Below, one piece after another: positions 32,509 to 44,216 of a stretch of DNA of 64,000 bases. Under the pieces are notes generated by a model, which was given only the letters and a program-made list of their open reading frames with translations, did not search any database and was not told where the DNA came from. Origin of the DNA: Phoronis australis. Taxonomy: Eukaryota; Phoronida; Phoronidae. Positions within the stretch are counted from its first letter, which is position 1. Every line of letters begins with the position of its first letter. The stretch covers positions 1,061,294 to 1,125,293 of the forward strand of contig NMRA01000041.1 in NCBI GenBank assembly GCA_002633005.1, read 5' to 3'. The position numbers were made by a program, and so were the translations under genes.

Positions 32509-32695
32509 ATATGACGTCGCTTTCGTAAAATGTACAATGGTACATTCTCGCAAGTGCATTCGACGTCAATTGTAACAATTACATAAAATGTAACAACTTG
32601 TTACATTTTAGGAGAGGCCTAGCAACATAAAATGTAACAATGACATAAAATGTAACAATTGTTATATTTTACGAAATTGCTACATTTTACGGCGT
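32509..32695 (-). repeat. Right terminal inverted repeat of copy B
   Basis: Ends ACATTTTACGGCG then TA. The end is identical, in reverse, to the left end of copy A. It contains five AAAATGTAACAA-like units. Confidence 0.88.
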
Positions 32696-32773
32696 ATCAG
32701 TGCTGGAAAATCCACACCCAAACAATTAGAATGTTGGTACGGGTGAGTAGAGAACAGAAAGAAACCAGTGTAG

Positions 32774-33148
32774 TTGTATGGCCCTTCTCTAACAAACTCT
32801 AGGTTTAACCTCATGCTCATTAAGATTTGCAAAGTGGCCGAGAAGGAGAATAATGATCAGGGCTTCGTTTTAAGAAAAGTGACAAACCCATTCGTAGTGA
32901 AGGAGGATCAACACAATTCTGATTTATACTTGAATTTGCCTATTTTTCAAATTTCATGTTTTGGTCCTTTCCTACTGCAAATCTGGAAAAAGATCAAGGC
33001 CTCTGAGGAAATCCAGAAGCACCTAACTGCGTGGACCTTGAAATGGTGTTTCACAAGCCTGTCATACTATGAGCAGATCCTCTCGGACGGGCATGTGTGG
33101 GAAGGCATCTTCAGTCCGTCCATCGTGTTCCTTAAAATATGCATGTAG
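32774..33148 (+). other. Unrecognised ORF, 124 codons
   Basis: Plus-strand frame just right of copy B. The second half, IKASEEIQKHLTAWTLKW and LSYYEQILSDGHVWEGIF, has a balanced composition and slightly higher GC, as if it were an old exon. Two further frames overlap it downstream (33069-33347, 33202-33465). No domain, start context or splice site supports a gene strongly. Confidence 0.25.
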
Positions 33149-34429
33149 TCCTAAAATATGCCTGAGTAAGGTCGTGCTGCATACGGAATTATTGTATTGT
33201 ATTGAAAACAGAGTTACCACACTTCGAAAATACAGTTTTGAAGAACATGAATGTTACCTTACGGTTAAAAACGACGCTCGAAGCATTTCTTTTGTCAAAA
33301 TCTGCCCGTTTCAAATTGTGTCTCGAGCGTTTCATTATTTGTTATAAGATGGAGGTTGTAATCCCCTTTGTTCGAGGAATGTTTTTTGCACAGAGCGCCT
33401 CCGCTATTGACTTAAACCCTTCTGTAAACCTGAGCTGCACTGAGAGCGCGACCACCTCCGTCTAAATTACGTTTTCGTTATTTCGTAGCATTTGGGAGCC
33501 AAGTAGCTTTCCTAATTACACAACAATCTGACAAGGCGATTGAGGTCAATCTTTTGTCGCCAGAGAGATAAAATCATTACTCAGCTAAATCATTTGTGAT
33601 TTTGTCTAAACTGGATTCCGAAGACAGTCGTTGCAGAAATTCGTTCCCATCACCGAGACACGTTGCCCGTCTGTAAACATGGGGTATTTTCATACATGGT
33701 GCTACAGGTAGAATGGTCGTGAACCACTTAAGAAATGAAATTCATAGTAATTGAAATGTCCAATAAAGCAAAATATGCTTGTGTTTTTCACCATGGGATG
33801 AAAGCAATCGCGTTTCTAGTCTTCATTTTTAGTGATACCCATTAACTGTTTGTTGCTGCATTTCTCCGATTGTGGGAACTGTGAAGCCAGTCTGGACTAA
33901 TATCTCTCCACGTCTGCTGCTTAGTACGTTGACTTGATTTTGCACAAGTTGTCTTGTTCTCGATAACATTGCATTTTTTTCTGATCAGTTTTGGGGAGGG
34001 GTGGAGGGGGGCATTTTTCCTCATTAGAAAAGCTTTTAGACCTTTTTCGCAAATGTCTGCACTGATTTTACTACTGTGAGCCATTGTATACCTATATGAT
34101 CAAGGTTTCGTTGAAGCACTTCAATAGATTCGTTATTGGGTTAATCCAGATCGATGCAGTAGGGTGGTTTGGATACTTTAATCCTTGTTTTACTAAACCC
34201 GCTCCCTGGTCTAACAAAGTCAGGCTTTCAGACTTGTAAACCACGTTGGTGAACTGTAAGTCAGGTCTGAAGTTAGACCTGGTACAGGAAGACCAGATTT
34301 TAGTCTTAAACCTGGTTTTGTTAAACCACCTTATGAAATCGGCTGTTAGAGTCTCTGCATAGAAAATGTTAAAATAATTACGTAGGTTTTACGACTGAAA
34401 ACACATTTTCGGATTTTCGGAATATTGTT
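33149..34429. other. No clear feature
   Basis: A minus frame at 33842-34084 begins MAHSSKISADICEKGLKAF, faintly like the N-terminal helix-turn-helix of Tc1-type transposases, but the rest does not follow. Otherwise nothing. Confidence 0.35.
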
Positions 34430-34545
34430 CTTGAAGTCATAATCTTGGACAATAGCTACAAAACAACAAAATCCGTTCAGTTTTTTGTGGTTTTATCATA
34501 CATCCCCATCTGCGAGGCATTCGCTGAAATCAAGGCGTTGACTTA
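34430..34545 (+). repeat. Dispersed repeat R4, copy 2
   Basis: Matches 7625-7745 in the same orientation (ACAACAAAATCCGTT, TGGTTTTATCA, GCATTCGCTGAAATCA). Confidence 0.6.
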
Positions 34546-34596
34546 ACCAGTTGTAAAAATGTCCTTGGCACACTCTGCCATTCATCTCATGAGATC

Positions 34597-34644
34597 TAGC
34601 ATTGATAGCAGAGCTCTGACCGCGGGAGTTCTCGATTCGATTCC
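34597..34644 (+). repeat. tRNA-like A/B boxes, SINE remnant
   Basis: TAGCATTGATAGCAGAGC (A box-like) and TCGATTCGATTCC (B box) are 36 bases apart, shorter than in a tRNA. No cloverleaf is evident, so this is a SINE head rather than a tRNA gene. Confidence 0.4.
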
Positions 34645-34859
34645 ACGCTGGGGCTGATCTCTTCAAAAATCCCCTTTTGTGGCACTGATGTCCCTTTAAA
34701 CTTCGATTGTTTATTGCCAAGCCTCTCGTACTGGTCAACACTTGACTCGTTAAAGCGCCTTCTCAATTACTCCGATTGAACTTTTATCAACATGTAGTCG
34801 TCGGGCGATTGATTATAATCAGCAGGCCAAACTCATCAATTTTAGTTTTGATGACAAAC

Positions 34860-35150
34860 TTCATGTTAGATGCCAGTAACCATGCTCAAATCCGTCCCTT
34901 GAAACTTAGAGGGGTTGTCAAACACAAATAAGCACCGTTGCCATGGCAACCAGATATCTCTTGGTCAAAATCGGCAATTCCAGGTTTGAGACTAAATTCG
35001 TGTTAGGAACTGGTAACCTTGCACAGAGTGCCTGTAGGGAAGCTTTGCTGCTAAGCATGGTAACCAGACATTTTCAAGGTCAAGATCACCAATTACAGGC
35101 TTGATGGTAGTCGTGTTAGAAGCAGGTAAACATGCTCAAATCATTTTAGT
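34860..35150 (+). repeat. Degenerate tandem repeat, unit about 115-140 bp
   Basis: Three units share GTTAGATGCCAGTAACCATG / GTTAGGAACTGGTAACCTTG / GTTAGAAGCAGGTAAACATG, and GGTCAA then ATC-CAATT pieces (TTGGTCAAAATCGGCAATTC, AAGGTCAAGATCACCAATTA). Confidence 0.75.
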
Positions 35151-36415
35151 AACCATCCTCCGAAAAGCGGGGAAGTCGCGTATCTCGTCTATGAGACCTT
35201 TCTTGATATTACCTCATGAATATTAAGAGGAAATCCAAAGCGAGGCTTATACTGATAAACTACTTCATGCAGCCTCCTCTGTGCTGACTGATCGTGACCT
35301 TACACTTGTTCCAAACATACATGTTACATTTAGCTTTGCGGAATCTTATTGTAAAAAGTCTTCACAGTCATTTGGCAAGAATTATCTGTCCAAAGGGTAC
35401 GAATACTCCAGTGAAAGTTACATAAATTCATTAAGAAGTGAACACTTTTACAGGCTGCATAAACATTATTCAGTTGTTGTTGAGCTGCCAGCTGGTCAGG
35501 CATAGAAACTCTACATAATCTATTTCATTAATTTTTTTGTTTCCCAAGAATAATTCAAAGATAACAATGAGTAGTAAGACTACTGGCTTAATTATGGTTA
35601 AAACATTTAGTGGTGTCAGTTTTATTTGTAAATTCATTAGATTATTTCGCCAGTCATCGATTTTTTAGTTGTTAAACTATCCAGATAAAAAACCGTAAAC
35701 TAAGACATTAATATTATTTAGCACCTGAAGCACAAGGTGGGTCATTTTTTCTTCAATTTCTACCTTTTGCTTAATTACCCTAGAAACAGATTTGGACATA
35801 TTTGTTAGTGATGTTGTCACTGGCCCTGACCAAAGTTATTCTAGTTGAAAACTAACATGTCCATCAAGAGGTGTAGTCACTGTTATGAGCCAAATATACA
35901 TTCTAATATGCTGATAAAAATATATTGACAAAGTAATATCACACTGGATAAGTCTTGTCATTTGTTGCAAAACCATAAGAATGGTATCATTCATTCACAA
36001 TAGGGCCTCTGAAGTTTGCTTAAAACATGCAACTGTCCACAATTGATTTACTGAGCTAGTATTGTTCAAGGAAATTGAAGTGTATACACAAGTGATTTGT
36101 CAGAGATTGACTGTGGGTTTGTTTAAAAGGTAGCTATGCTTTGAGATTGTGCGTAGATGGAAAGTGAATAATCAAATCCAGTAATTAATTTGTTATATGA
36201 TAAGCCCTAATTAGACAAGTGAAACCTGTGTTAATTAAGTAATCAACTACAAAGAATAGTAACTACACTAGCGTCTTCTTTAAAGATTACCTCAATCAAT
36301 CAATCAACTAAAATAATCAAATGCCTTATCTGCCATCCAAGCTAGGACTCTCCCCTTGTTGGATGACTGTCCTGTTGATGAATCTTCGAACTACACACAC
36401 TGTATAGCGACAGTG
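35151..36415. other. No clear feature
   Basis: A plus frame at 35281-35505 (74 codons) has no recognised domain. AT-rich otherwise. Confidence 0.35.
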
Positions 36416-36418
36416 TAC

Positions 36419-36530
36419 TTGCTGGTCACTGTATCTGGTGATGCAACACTTGCAGGCAATTTCTTCTGCCGCGATTCTTCTTGCTGGTCACAGTCTCTGG
36501 CTGGTGACACAACACTTCAGGTAGTATCTT
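36419..36530 (+). repeat. 62-bp imperfect tandem duplication
   Basis: TTGCTGGTCACTGTATCTGG at 36419 and TTGCTGGTCACAGTCTCTGG at 36481 are followed by GGTGAYRCAACACTT in each unit. Confidence 0.8.
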
Positions 36531-39500
36531 ACTACCCACGATGCAAGTGACAAGCTTTTAGTTAAATTCCTGTTCGTTGACCCTTTCCCGTATTAAATAC
36601 TTTCTAGAATCTTCCACGAGATGGCTCTGTCGTACAATTTCCTCTGTACTCTGTAGCAAGTCTTTATGCTTCAACTACTATAGTTCATCTGAATTTCTTT
36701 TTGACTTAAGCCCATATTATAATATTCTATTTATTTGGTGATTGAATAATAAAAACCACATGATCATATCCAATCATATCATTGGCTGTTACAGATTGTT
36801 CTCAGAATACTATAGAATCTGTAGAGTACTTTGACCCTAGAACCCAAAATTGTAAACACCATCTAAAAATAGATTTTGACGTTAAAATCCATGTCAACTA
36901 GTCTGACCCCATGATTTAAAAGTACATATGAACAAATTTTGGCCAACTTAAAATGGACCTATTCTCACTAATTACTTGATCAATATTCATTCTGACATGA
37001 TTAATTGTCTTTGATATGCCTAAACACTATCCTCATGTATTCTCAAACTGCTATTTGTTACCGTTTTCTTGTTTCCTCTGAAATGGAGTGATTTTCAGCT
37101 TTGAACCCTTATCACTAAGTATCTTATTAATTAAAAATATTTTGTCAGCCATCACATTGCCCCCTTGTTCTAGTAAATCAGTTTAGTATAGCTACATCGT
37201 ATATTGAGCCTGCCTACAGTGACGATACAAATGTCACTGAGCCACGCGAAGCTATATCCAACTAGGATTTTAATGCTGTGAAGAACATTTTGAGTTTGTC
37301 ACCATTCACCAGTGAGTTGGCTGTAGATTTGCCCACGTCAATATTTTCCCACTTTCTGTTGCTACTGAGCAATTGAAACGTTCTGACAAATTTTGTTCCA
37401 GCAATCCTTATATGAAGCTACAGAAAAACGAAAAATTCATCAAGGGACTATAATTAATACACCCAGGTCTGCCAACTCTGCTAATATACCCCAGTTTAAC
37501 TTCCAATACAGCAAGTGGTTGCATACTATTCATATAATTTTATGCATTCGTGTACTAGGAGAATATCTACGTGCTTAACAAGAAATTGAACTTTTCAGAT
37601 TCAAAACGGTTTTCAGTGTATAAAAATTATGAAATTCAGGGGTTCACCAGTGTTTGCATCATTGCATTACTGCTTGTTTTACTGTGAAATGATTCATTCA
37701 TGAACTTGAGAGGGTATGGGTGTCACCTGCAGTTTTCTGTAATATATACAAATCTATATGACTGTCTTAAGTCCAGCCTGACACCTCAAGCAGTCTCTGT
37801 GAAGTCTCGGTTTTTGAGACTGAGTTTGTAGAACATTCAAAGTTTGTCATTCTCTTTAAATTCCAGAAATTATTTATTTAAAATAAAGTTCTACTTTGGA
37901 GAAGTTCAAAGTGCTACTAGGAAATGATGTGCTTGAAAGTTACTAGCTATTCAAGCATCACGACCACTGGTGATACACTAAAGAGTAAAGTCGACTAGAG
38001 AAGATATCAGATTGTGTCATAATTTACTTGTAAAATTGGCCCATTGTATCTGTAAATCTTCACTGGCCAATTTCTTATCAATTCTTAGTCAGTAAGATAT
38101 TGATGAAATGAAATTGCTTTGTTTCTTTTTTGGTTATCTGTTCTGCAAGAGTCACAGCAGTGTGCAATTGTTTATGTAAAGATTCACTGTAAACAGACAG
38201 CTTCCTGTAGACTGGTCAGTACTAGCCTCCTTCTGGGATTGGAATGTGAGTCATGCATAACTTTTGAGAAAGGCCAGGATTTTTGGAATTACAGTATGAC
38301 AAGCTGCACACGCCACATGTCAACGGAATTTTGAAGACTTTAAAGTACCTGAAGCAAATACTATTTGTTAGATTAAAATGTACCAAAACCAGTAGGAGAC
38401 ATGAAAAATGAAGAAAATAGCAACTCATGTACACAAATATGGAAATAATACTCTTTAACAACAAAAAATCGGGTTCAGCTGATGTACGAAAGACTTATGG
38501 CTGGTATGTTTAAACTAGTAGTAGTGTTTGAAAAATCCAAAAACGGTTGCTATGACAACTAGTACAAATAATCCTGTCAGCTACTTCTTCAACAACATAA
38601 ACGCTAGATAAAACGCATACTACAGAATCACTTGTATGAAGCAAATACTTTTGTTTCGCTTTGTGAAAGGTGGGCTATAATTACCTTCAACTGTACCATA
38701 ATCTTAGAACTGAAATATTAAAGGAGTTGTCACAACAGTCGATATGCATGTTCATCACAGGTAACAAAGGCAAGGCTAGTGTCAGGGTTCAACTTGTTTT
38801 TGTGGACAGAAGTACAGGATTCTTTGGATTAATTTTAAGTGTAATTAGCATTCGAAGACACATCACCGTTTGCTCATCTGTGCCCGGCTACATGAAAGTT
38901 ATACGTAAGATAGCAACAAGGACGTCAAGGACGTCACACTAACATGCTTCACGTTGGTGTTGTTTAACAAAGTGCTTGACCAAATTAATACAGGGTGCCG
39001 GTAAGTTTCAAAGTTTTATGTAACCCAGCATTGGTTTTGTATTATTGTTCATGCAATTTAATTTAGAAATATGGCATTTTAATGCTTTTTTAAAAACATG
39101 TAGAAACTGTCGACAAAACGTTGCAAATAATTTAGTTGGGAAAGGTTTTTTCCATTTTCTCAAAATATTATAATTGCCCACTGCTTTTTCCAATCTCACT
39201 TCCTTTTTTCTCAAACACGATTAACTTAATTTGTACCATTATTTTCAAAATCGTGAATTAATAATAAAAACAGTGCTATTGTCTTTTGACTTTTTGATTT
39301 TCGCATTTTGGGACTTGACATAATGTGCTGTATTTGAACCTAATTTCAAGTTCATGTAAAAAAATATTTACGTGTTAGGTGGCAATGTCAACAGGAAACT
39401 TAGCAAGGTGACAAAGTAATTGTAGACTTATTAATTTGCTGCGGAAATAGTAATTGTCAGTAACTTTTCTGTTAACAGAATTAGCCGTCATGACAGGAAA

Positions 39501-39660
39501 ACGATAATTTGTCTTATTACCATCGTCTTTTACCTGACTCATATGAGTAATTTTGTACAAAACAACAGCATCAAAGTAAAGTTTTGTTGTTTTGACTAAC
39601 TGTTTCCTGTTGTTTATTTGCGGCCCGTGCCTTTGCTGGCTACCCAGTCATATAGCTTGG
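36531..39660. other. AT-rich spacer, no gene recognised
   Basis: Only short frames (for example 38119-38334, 38670-38942 plus) with no domain or splice support. Confidence 0.4.
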
Positions 39661-39666
39661 TATATT

Positions 39667-39690
39667 TTTGTATGTATGTATGTATGTATG
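39667..39690 (+). repeat. (TATG)n microsatellite
   Basis: About six TATG units, the same motif as the large array at 44-45.5 kb. Confidence 0.9.
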
Positions 39691-42600
39691 CTTCTCTCTG
39701 TCTTACATGGCTCACTCAAGAACTTTGAATTTGTTAATGCAGCATGCCATGAATTCCCACTTATAAGGTAATGTATTGATGGACTTATATTCTAGTAAAA
39801 TGACATCATTCCCCTTTCAAGTTTTATTAACAGACATTTCATTTCGATTAAAGGGCTATCATTTCCATTGTACCGTTTGCAACTAGTGCCGGTTTTTATG
39901 ATTCAATTCAATATTTTCAAATAGTGGTTTTAGTCTGCCAATACTTTATTAATTGTGCTGGTAGAGAACATGACCGATTGGCAAAAATGATTAGAAAAAT
40001 AACACCTGGTTTTATATCCGAAGGAATGCGTTGTTACAACTAACGGTCAAATGAGTACACAAATCTGAATCGCTTGAGCTGAGGTGTCGTTAGCAAATGA
40101 TTAGAATGGTATCATGTGATTAGTTGGATACACAAGAGTTATCAGGCTAAATGACAACTTATGAATCAAGTAAAAACAGAATAGACAAATTAACTGACAC
40201 ATACCAATGTCTACTGAATCAACAGAATGTGAACATTACTAGCTGTCTTCCCGCTAGTGAATTTTGAATAAATATAGACAACGTTCTATATTTAATCGCA
40301 TTGCAAAGTTGAACTGTATCAAGGGCTGACACATATGTAACAGAGTTCGTATGGAATTAAAATTACCGGTTTAAGTAATGACCAATAATCACTACAATCA
40401 CGGGTGGCTTCCATGAAGCGGATATACTGGAAGTGTGTTTGTTTAAAGCGTGATGGCAATTTCTGGGTTCTGGTGTTTTTTCAGATTTGAATAGATGTGA
40501 TGACGCAGAGGAAGCTGTTGAAAATGACTTTCCGTTTAAACTCGCAACATCCTGACTAACAGGAATGATTGTTTCACTGTATCACAGTGTAGATATCTAA
40601 AACTTAGTAAAGAACGGAGTATTTATTTTTGTTTACGGTTACTCTCTTAAGGGAGATTACGTAGTTGGTCCACCAACGAAGTGGGGTTGGTGGACCTCCT
40701 GTATAATTTGACGGCCGATGGTTACTGGCGGGAGCTGACGATAACTTTCGAGTGAAAATATCTTGGAAACCAGAAAGCCCAATATGCTCAGACTTCCCTG
40801 TCAATAAACTTAGCTTTATAGATGTTTTTATCCGTTACACTTGCAGTTAACTTAAGTTAAACTCAACACTATTAGCAGTGCAATTTACTTGACCACGTGT
40901 TCAAAACGGCCGTTGACAGTGTCGTTACCTTTTCTTAAAGGAGAATGCCACCCGATTTAATTAGTCTTTTTGCCGTCTTAATCGGTCTATATCCACATCG
41001 CCTCGCATACGGTAGACCTTACCTTGCCAAGAGGTGTCGCGTTAACCTGTGAGGAAGGTGAGAAAAGACGCTAGCGACGTCAGTGGTTCATATGCAGAAT
41101 GAATGCCGCTACGTTGCGGTGCATCGTTCCCGCTAGTCCGAACTAAGCAGCTGCGAGGAAAGCGGGTATATCGTTTTTTTACTTCCTCGAGAGTCCGAAA
41201 TGCTTAGGAAGTGGCTCATGGTAGTGAAGAATAAATAGCAACTATGAGGCCGTGAAACATCTCCGTGTCTGTGGCCTGCAGTCGACAATGCCTGACGAAT
41301 GCCGGCTTACCAAATAACTCCATACGTTCCGTTGTCTGAGCTTGTTCACGGCGCCTCTCTAGTATTTATTCATCACTGTATTCCTGTTCGAATTGATAGC
41401 CTGTAAAACTTAACGCTCCACCTGCGAAGTCGGGGCTGATGAGCTCTAGCTTGTCCGAAGTCGGGATTGGGAGTTGCCATGTTGGCGGTTATTACTGCGC
41501 GTTCTGTTTCAAAATGAATTATTCTCACCCTGACCAACTGAAACAAAGTCTGTCTCTTTAGATGCAATTTGTAATGCCTTTGGAGTGTTTGTGAGTGCAA
41601 ATGATTTGAGAAGCCAGCAATGAATAAATCACTGCGTTACCGGTTTTAGGTGCAATAAAACTAATTGACGGGACACAGAGGCCGTGTGAGCTCATGCTAA
41701 GTTAATGTTTGCTGGCAGAAACTGTTGTGAAACAACTCGATTTCCATCCCACGGCCAGGTGTTAGGGGAACCTTTATTTACGTTTACATTACTCAAATAA
41801 TGATTGTCAATGTACAACTTCTGCCCTGATGGTGCTGTGGCGGCCAAAGCGGAACCGGAGTGAATTCGGCCCCGACCAGTAAGTAGATTTGTAGTTTCGT
41901 GGCTAATTCACCAACATAATCACGTGCACATTACTTTGGCTCACTAGCATAGTATTTTCTTGACTCGAAGTTTAGTTTCCACTGAAGTTTGGCTGGTTTA
42001 TGTTCGCGATGTCTGATCAGTTTCCGAGCCACTGGCCGGGATAACTCAAGTCAATCCGGCCGGCCGCGACGGGCCTGATCGGGCTCCGAGCCACTGGCCA
42101 GGATAACAAGCGTTTTGTGTTTAGAACTCAAAAAATCACAAGTCTAAACAACACAGATCTAGGTTTTCCTGTCTGTATCTCACGGAAAATACTTCGAAAT
42201 TATCTCCGAACAGACCCCAAACTCCTGCTACGGACCTTACTAGCCTGCCGAACATTGTAGGCTACGGTGTGTCCAAACAACACGTTTTTATAAGAAATCG
42301 GTGTATTTTTAAGGGTTTTACATCGAAGTTTGCTGGTGTTAAACCATGACTTTAAGCGATAAGCTGACACCAGTAACGCCTGTTGTGAACTGATGAACAG
42401 ACTTCGTGTGAAACCGATGACGTCATTGGATAATTTCAACACCTCCGTCTACCATCAGGTGTCAGGTAACGCAACCGTACGTGTCGTTATGAAGTAGAAC
42501 TACTCGATCTAAATTGATACAAATCAGGTTGTTTTTTGGGTGGCATGATCCTTTAAGGCCCAAGGCAACAAGTGTTTTGATGGGTGTCTTAAAATTTCCC

Positions 42601-42725
42601 TATTATGGTAAATCATCTGAGAGGGAGATAATTACCCGTTCCAAACGCCGTAACTCCATTCAAGAGTGTACTAAATTCAATCCGTTACCTGCTTGTAAGT
42701 CACTGTAATAATTTACAACAATACT
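39691..42725. other. Spacer with small duplications, no gene recognised
   Basis: Two copies of CCGAGCCACTGGCC(G/A)GGATAAC at about 42026 and 42087 form a 60-bp spaced duplication. A short open stretch near 41830-41880 ends in a GTAAGT donor and could be a first exon, but gives only about 17 residues from its ATG. A small hairpin (GTTGGTCCACCAAC ... GTTGGTGGACC) lies near 40668. Confidence 0.4.
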
Positions 42726-42991
42726 TTATACAGTGTAACACTCTTCAACAAGCCCACAATGAGATGGCCTTTTCCTTGAGCAACGAGAAGTCGCGAGACC
42801 TGAGAGTTCTGGGATAGCTGTACTTTCATCTGAGGCGGCCATTTTGTAAATTTGTCGCGAAATACAGATTGCCGCTAGTCTCGAAGCTGAATATAAGCGA
42901 AAATCTTGGCAACAAGAGTTAACATCGACTTCATCCTGGAGCCCACTGTAACACGCATGTAGGACTCGTTGAAGAGTGTTACGTTGTATAA
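42726..42991. mobile_element. MITE-like element, 24-bp inverted ends
   Basis: TTATACAGTGTAACACTCTT (42726) and its near-complement ending at 42991 form 24-bp inverted repeats with two mismatches and a perfect 15-bp core. The 105-codon minus frame inside (ending near 42726) is then part of the element. Confidence 0.7.
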
Positions 42992-43950
42992 TTTTATTGT
43001 AGTAATATATTACAGTAAGCTGCAAGCATGTAACGGGTAGCATTTAATAGACTCTTGAATTTAGTTACCGCGCTTGGAACGTGATTGAAGTGATGGCAGT
43101 GTATTTTCATACATTACCCGTTTCATGTAACCTTTTCAAGGAACATTGTATGGTACAGATTATTTTATCTGTCAAAAAGTAAGTCTGTTGAGCATTCTTA
43201 TCGCAGAGTCCTTACCTGATCGCCTTGGGCGTCGACAGGTGATGTATTGGCTATTGTGTGAGAATTGCTCTTTCGTTTTCATTATATCATTTTGAATTTA
43301 CAGTTAAAACATTTGTCGTATATGGTATGACAAAATTTCCGTTTATAAGCTTCATTTTTCAAACACAGCTGGCTTATATCTGGGGGTACTTGAACGGTAA
43401 AACACGTGACATTTTTATCATACGCCCTGGCGCTTACTGTTGGAAAATCTCGATATTGTCCGTAAACGGTTGGTTCAAGTGAACAACCCGAATTGCTATC
43501 CTACATTGGACAGTCAAGGATGAGGACGTGTAAATAAGCTGAACTTAAAAAGCATGCTTCTACAACCTTAACTGGTGTAAATCGAGTCATAATCCAGGTT
43601 ATAAACGCAGGTTGTGAAGACTATGATCACTGCTCACAATATCACTCAAACAAAACACTTTGTTTTGGCAATGTCCTTCAACAGTTAAAGCTCATTGGTT
43701 TTAGTTATAGTACAGCCGAGTTTCTAATTTTGAATCCTATAATGAGGACGAAATACATCTTCCTTTGCAGTACACGAAGCCGCGGAAGTACAATTTTAAC
43801 CGTTGCGCAATACTAGGAAGATTTATTTGCCCGCCGGAGCGGGTGAGCTAGCTGTCAGTAATAAAATGTTAACTTAGTTTACGTGTTTCGTCAGAGACTA
43901 GAAAGTTATTGTTAAGTGTACACTGGTTATATGTGAGTACTATATAAATA
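42992..43950. other. No clear feature
   Basis: A plus frame 43258-43482 has no domain. Otherwise plain spacer. Confidence 0.4.
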
Positions 43951-43951
43951 T

Positions 43952-44040
43952 TATGTATGTATGTATGTATGTATGTATGCATGCATGTATGTGTGTATGT
44001 ATGTATGTAGTATGTATGAATGTATGCATGTACATGTATA
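43952..44040 (+). repeat. (TATG)n microsatellite
   Basis: Near-continuous TATG/CATG units leading up to the higher-order array. Confidence 0.95.
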
Positions 44041-44216
44041 TACTTGAGAATGAAACAAGTATGTTTCGAAATATCGTGTACCTTTTAATCATGTCTCTTG
44101 GTCAGTTACTTCGTCAATGTTCCGCCGGTTGAGTGTAGAACTTTATTCCGAGCATACGAACCGAGCGGAATAAAGACAGTTAATAACGAAAAGTATCGTG
44201 TGTCCAATCAATTTTG

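Larger units (their letters stand above)
30212..32694 (+). mobile_element. TIR element family T, copy B (2.5 kb)
   Basis: Bounded by inverted termini: left about 30220-30363, right about 32509-32695. Both read, from outside in, TTGTTACATTTTAYGTCATT, GTTACATTTTAYGTTGCTA, GCCTCTCCTAAAATGTAACA, AGTTGTTACATTT and GACGTCATATT. The body from about 30555 to 32410 matches copy A. TA flanks the right end (32695-32696). The outermost 20-30 bases on the left have diverged, so that edge is uncertain by about 20 bases. No intact protein is encoded. Conserved stretches on the minus strand suggest captured or decayed coding pieces, with stops in both copies. Confidence 0.82.

Noticed and set aside
33842-34084. 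Tc1-like transposase N-terminus
   Set aside because: Only KISADICEKGLKAF is faintly similar. The following residues do not match a helix-turn-helix or the linker, and no catalytic part follows.
34590-34650. tRNA gene
   Set aside because: Box spacing is too short and no cloverleaf is visible.
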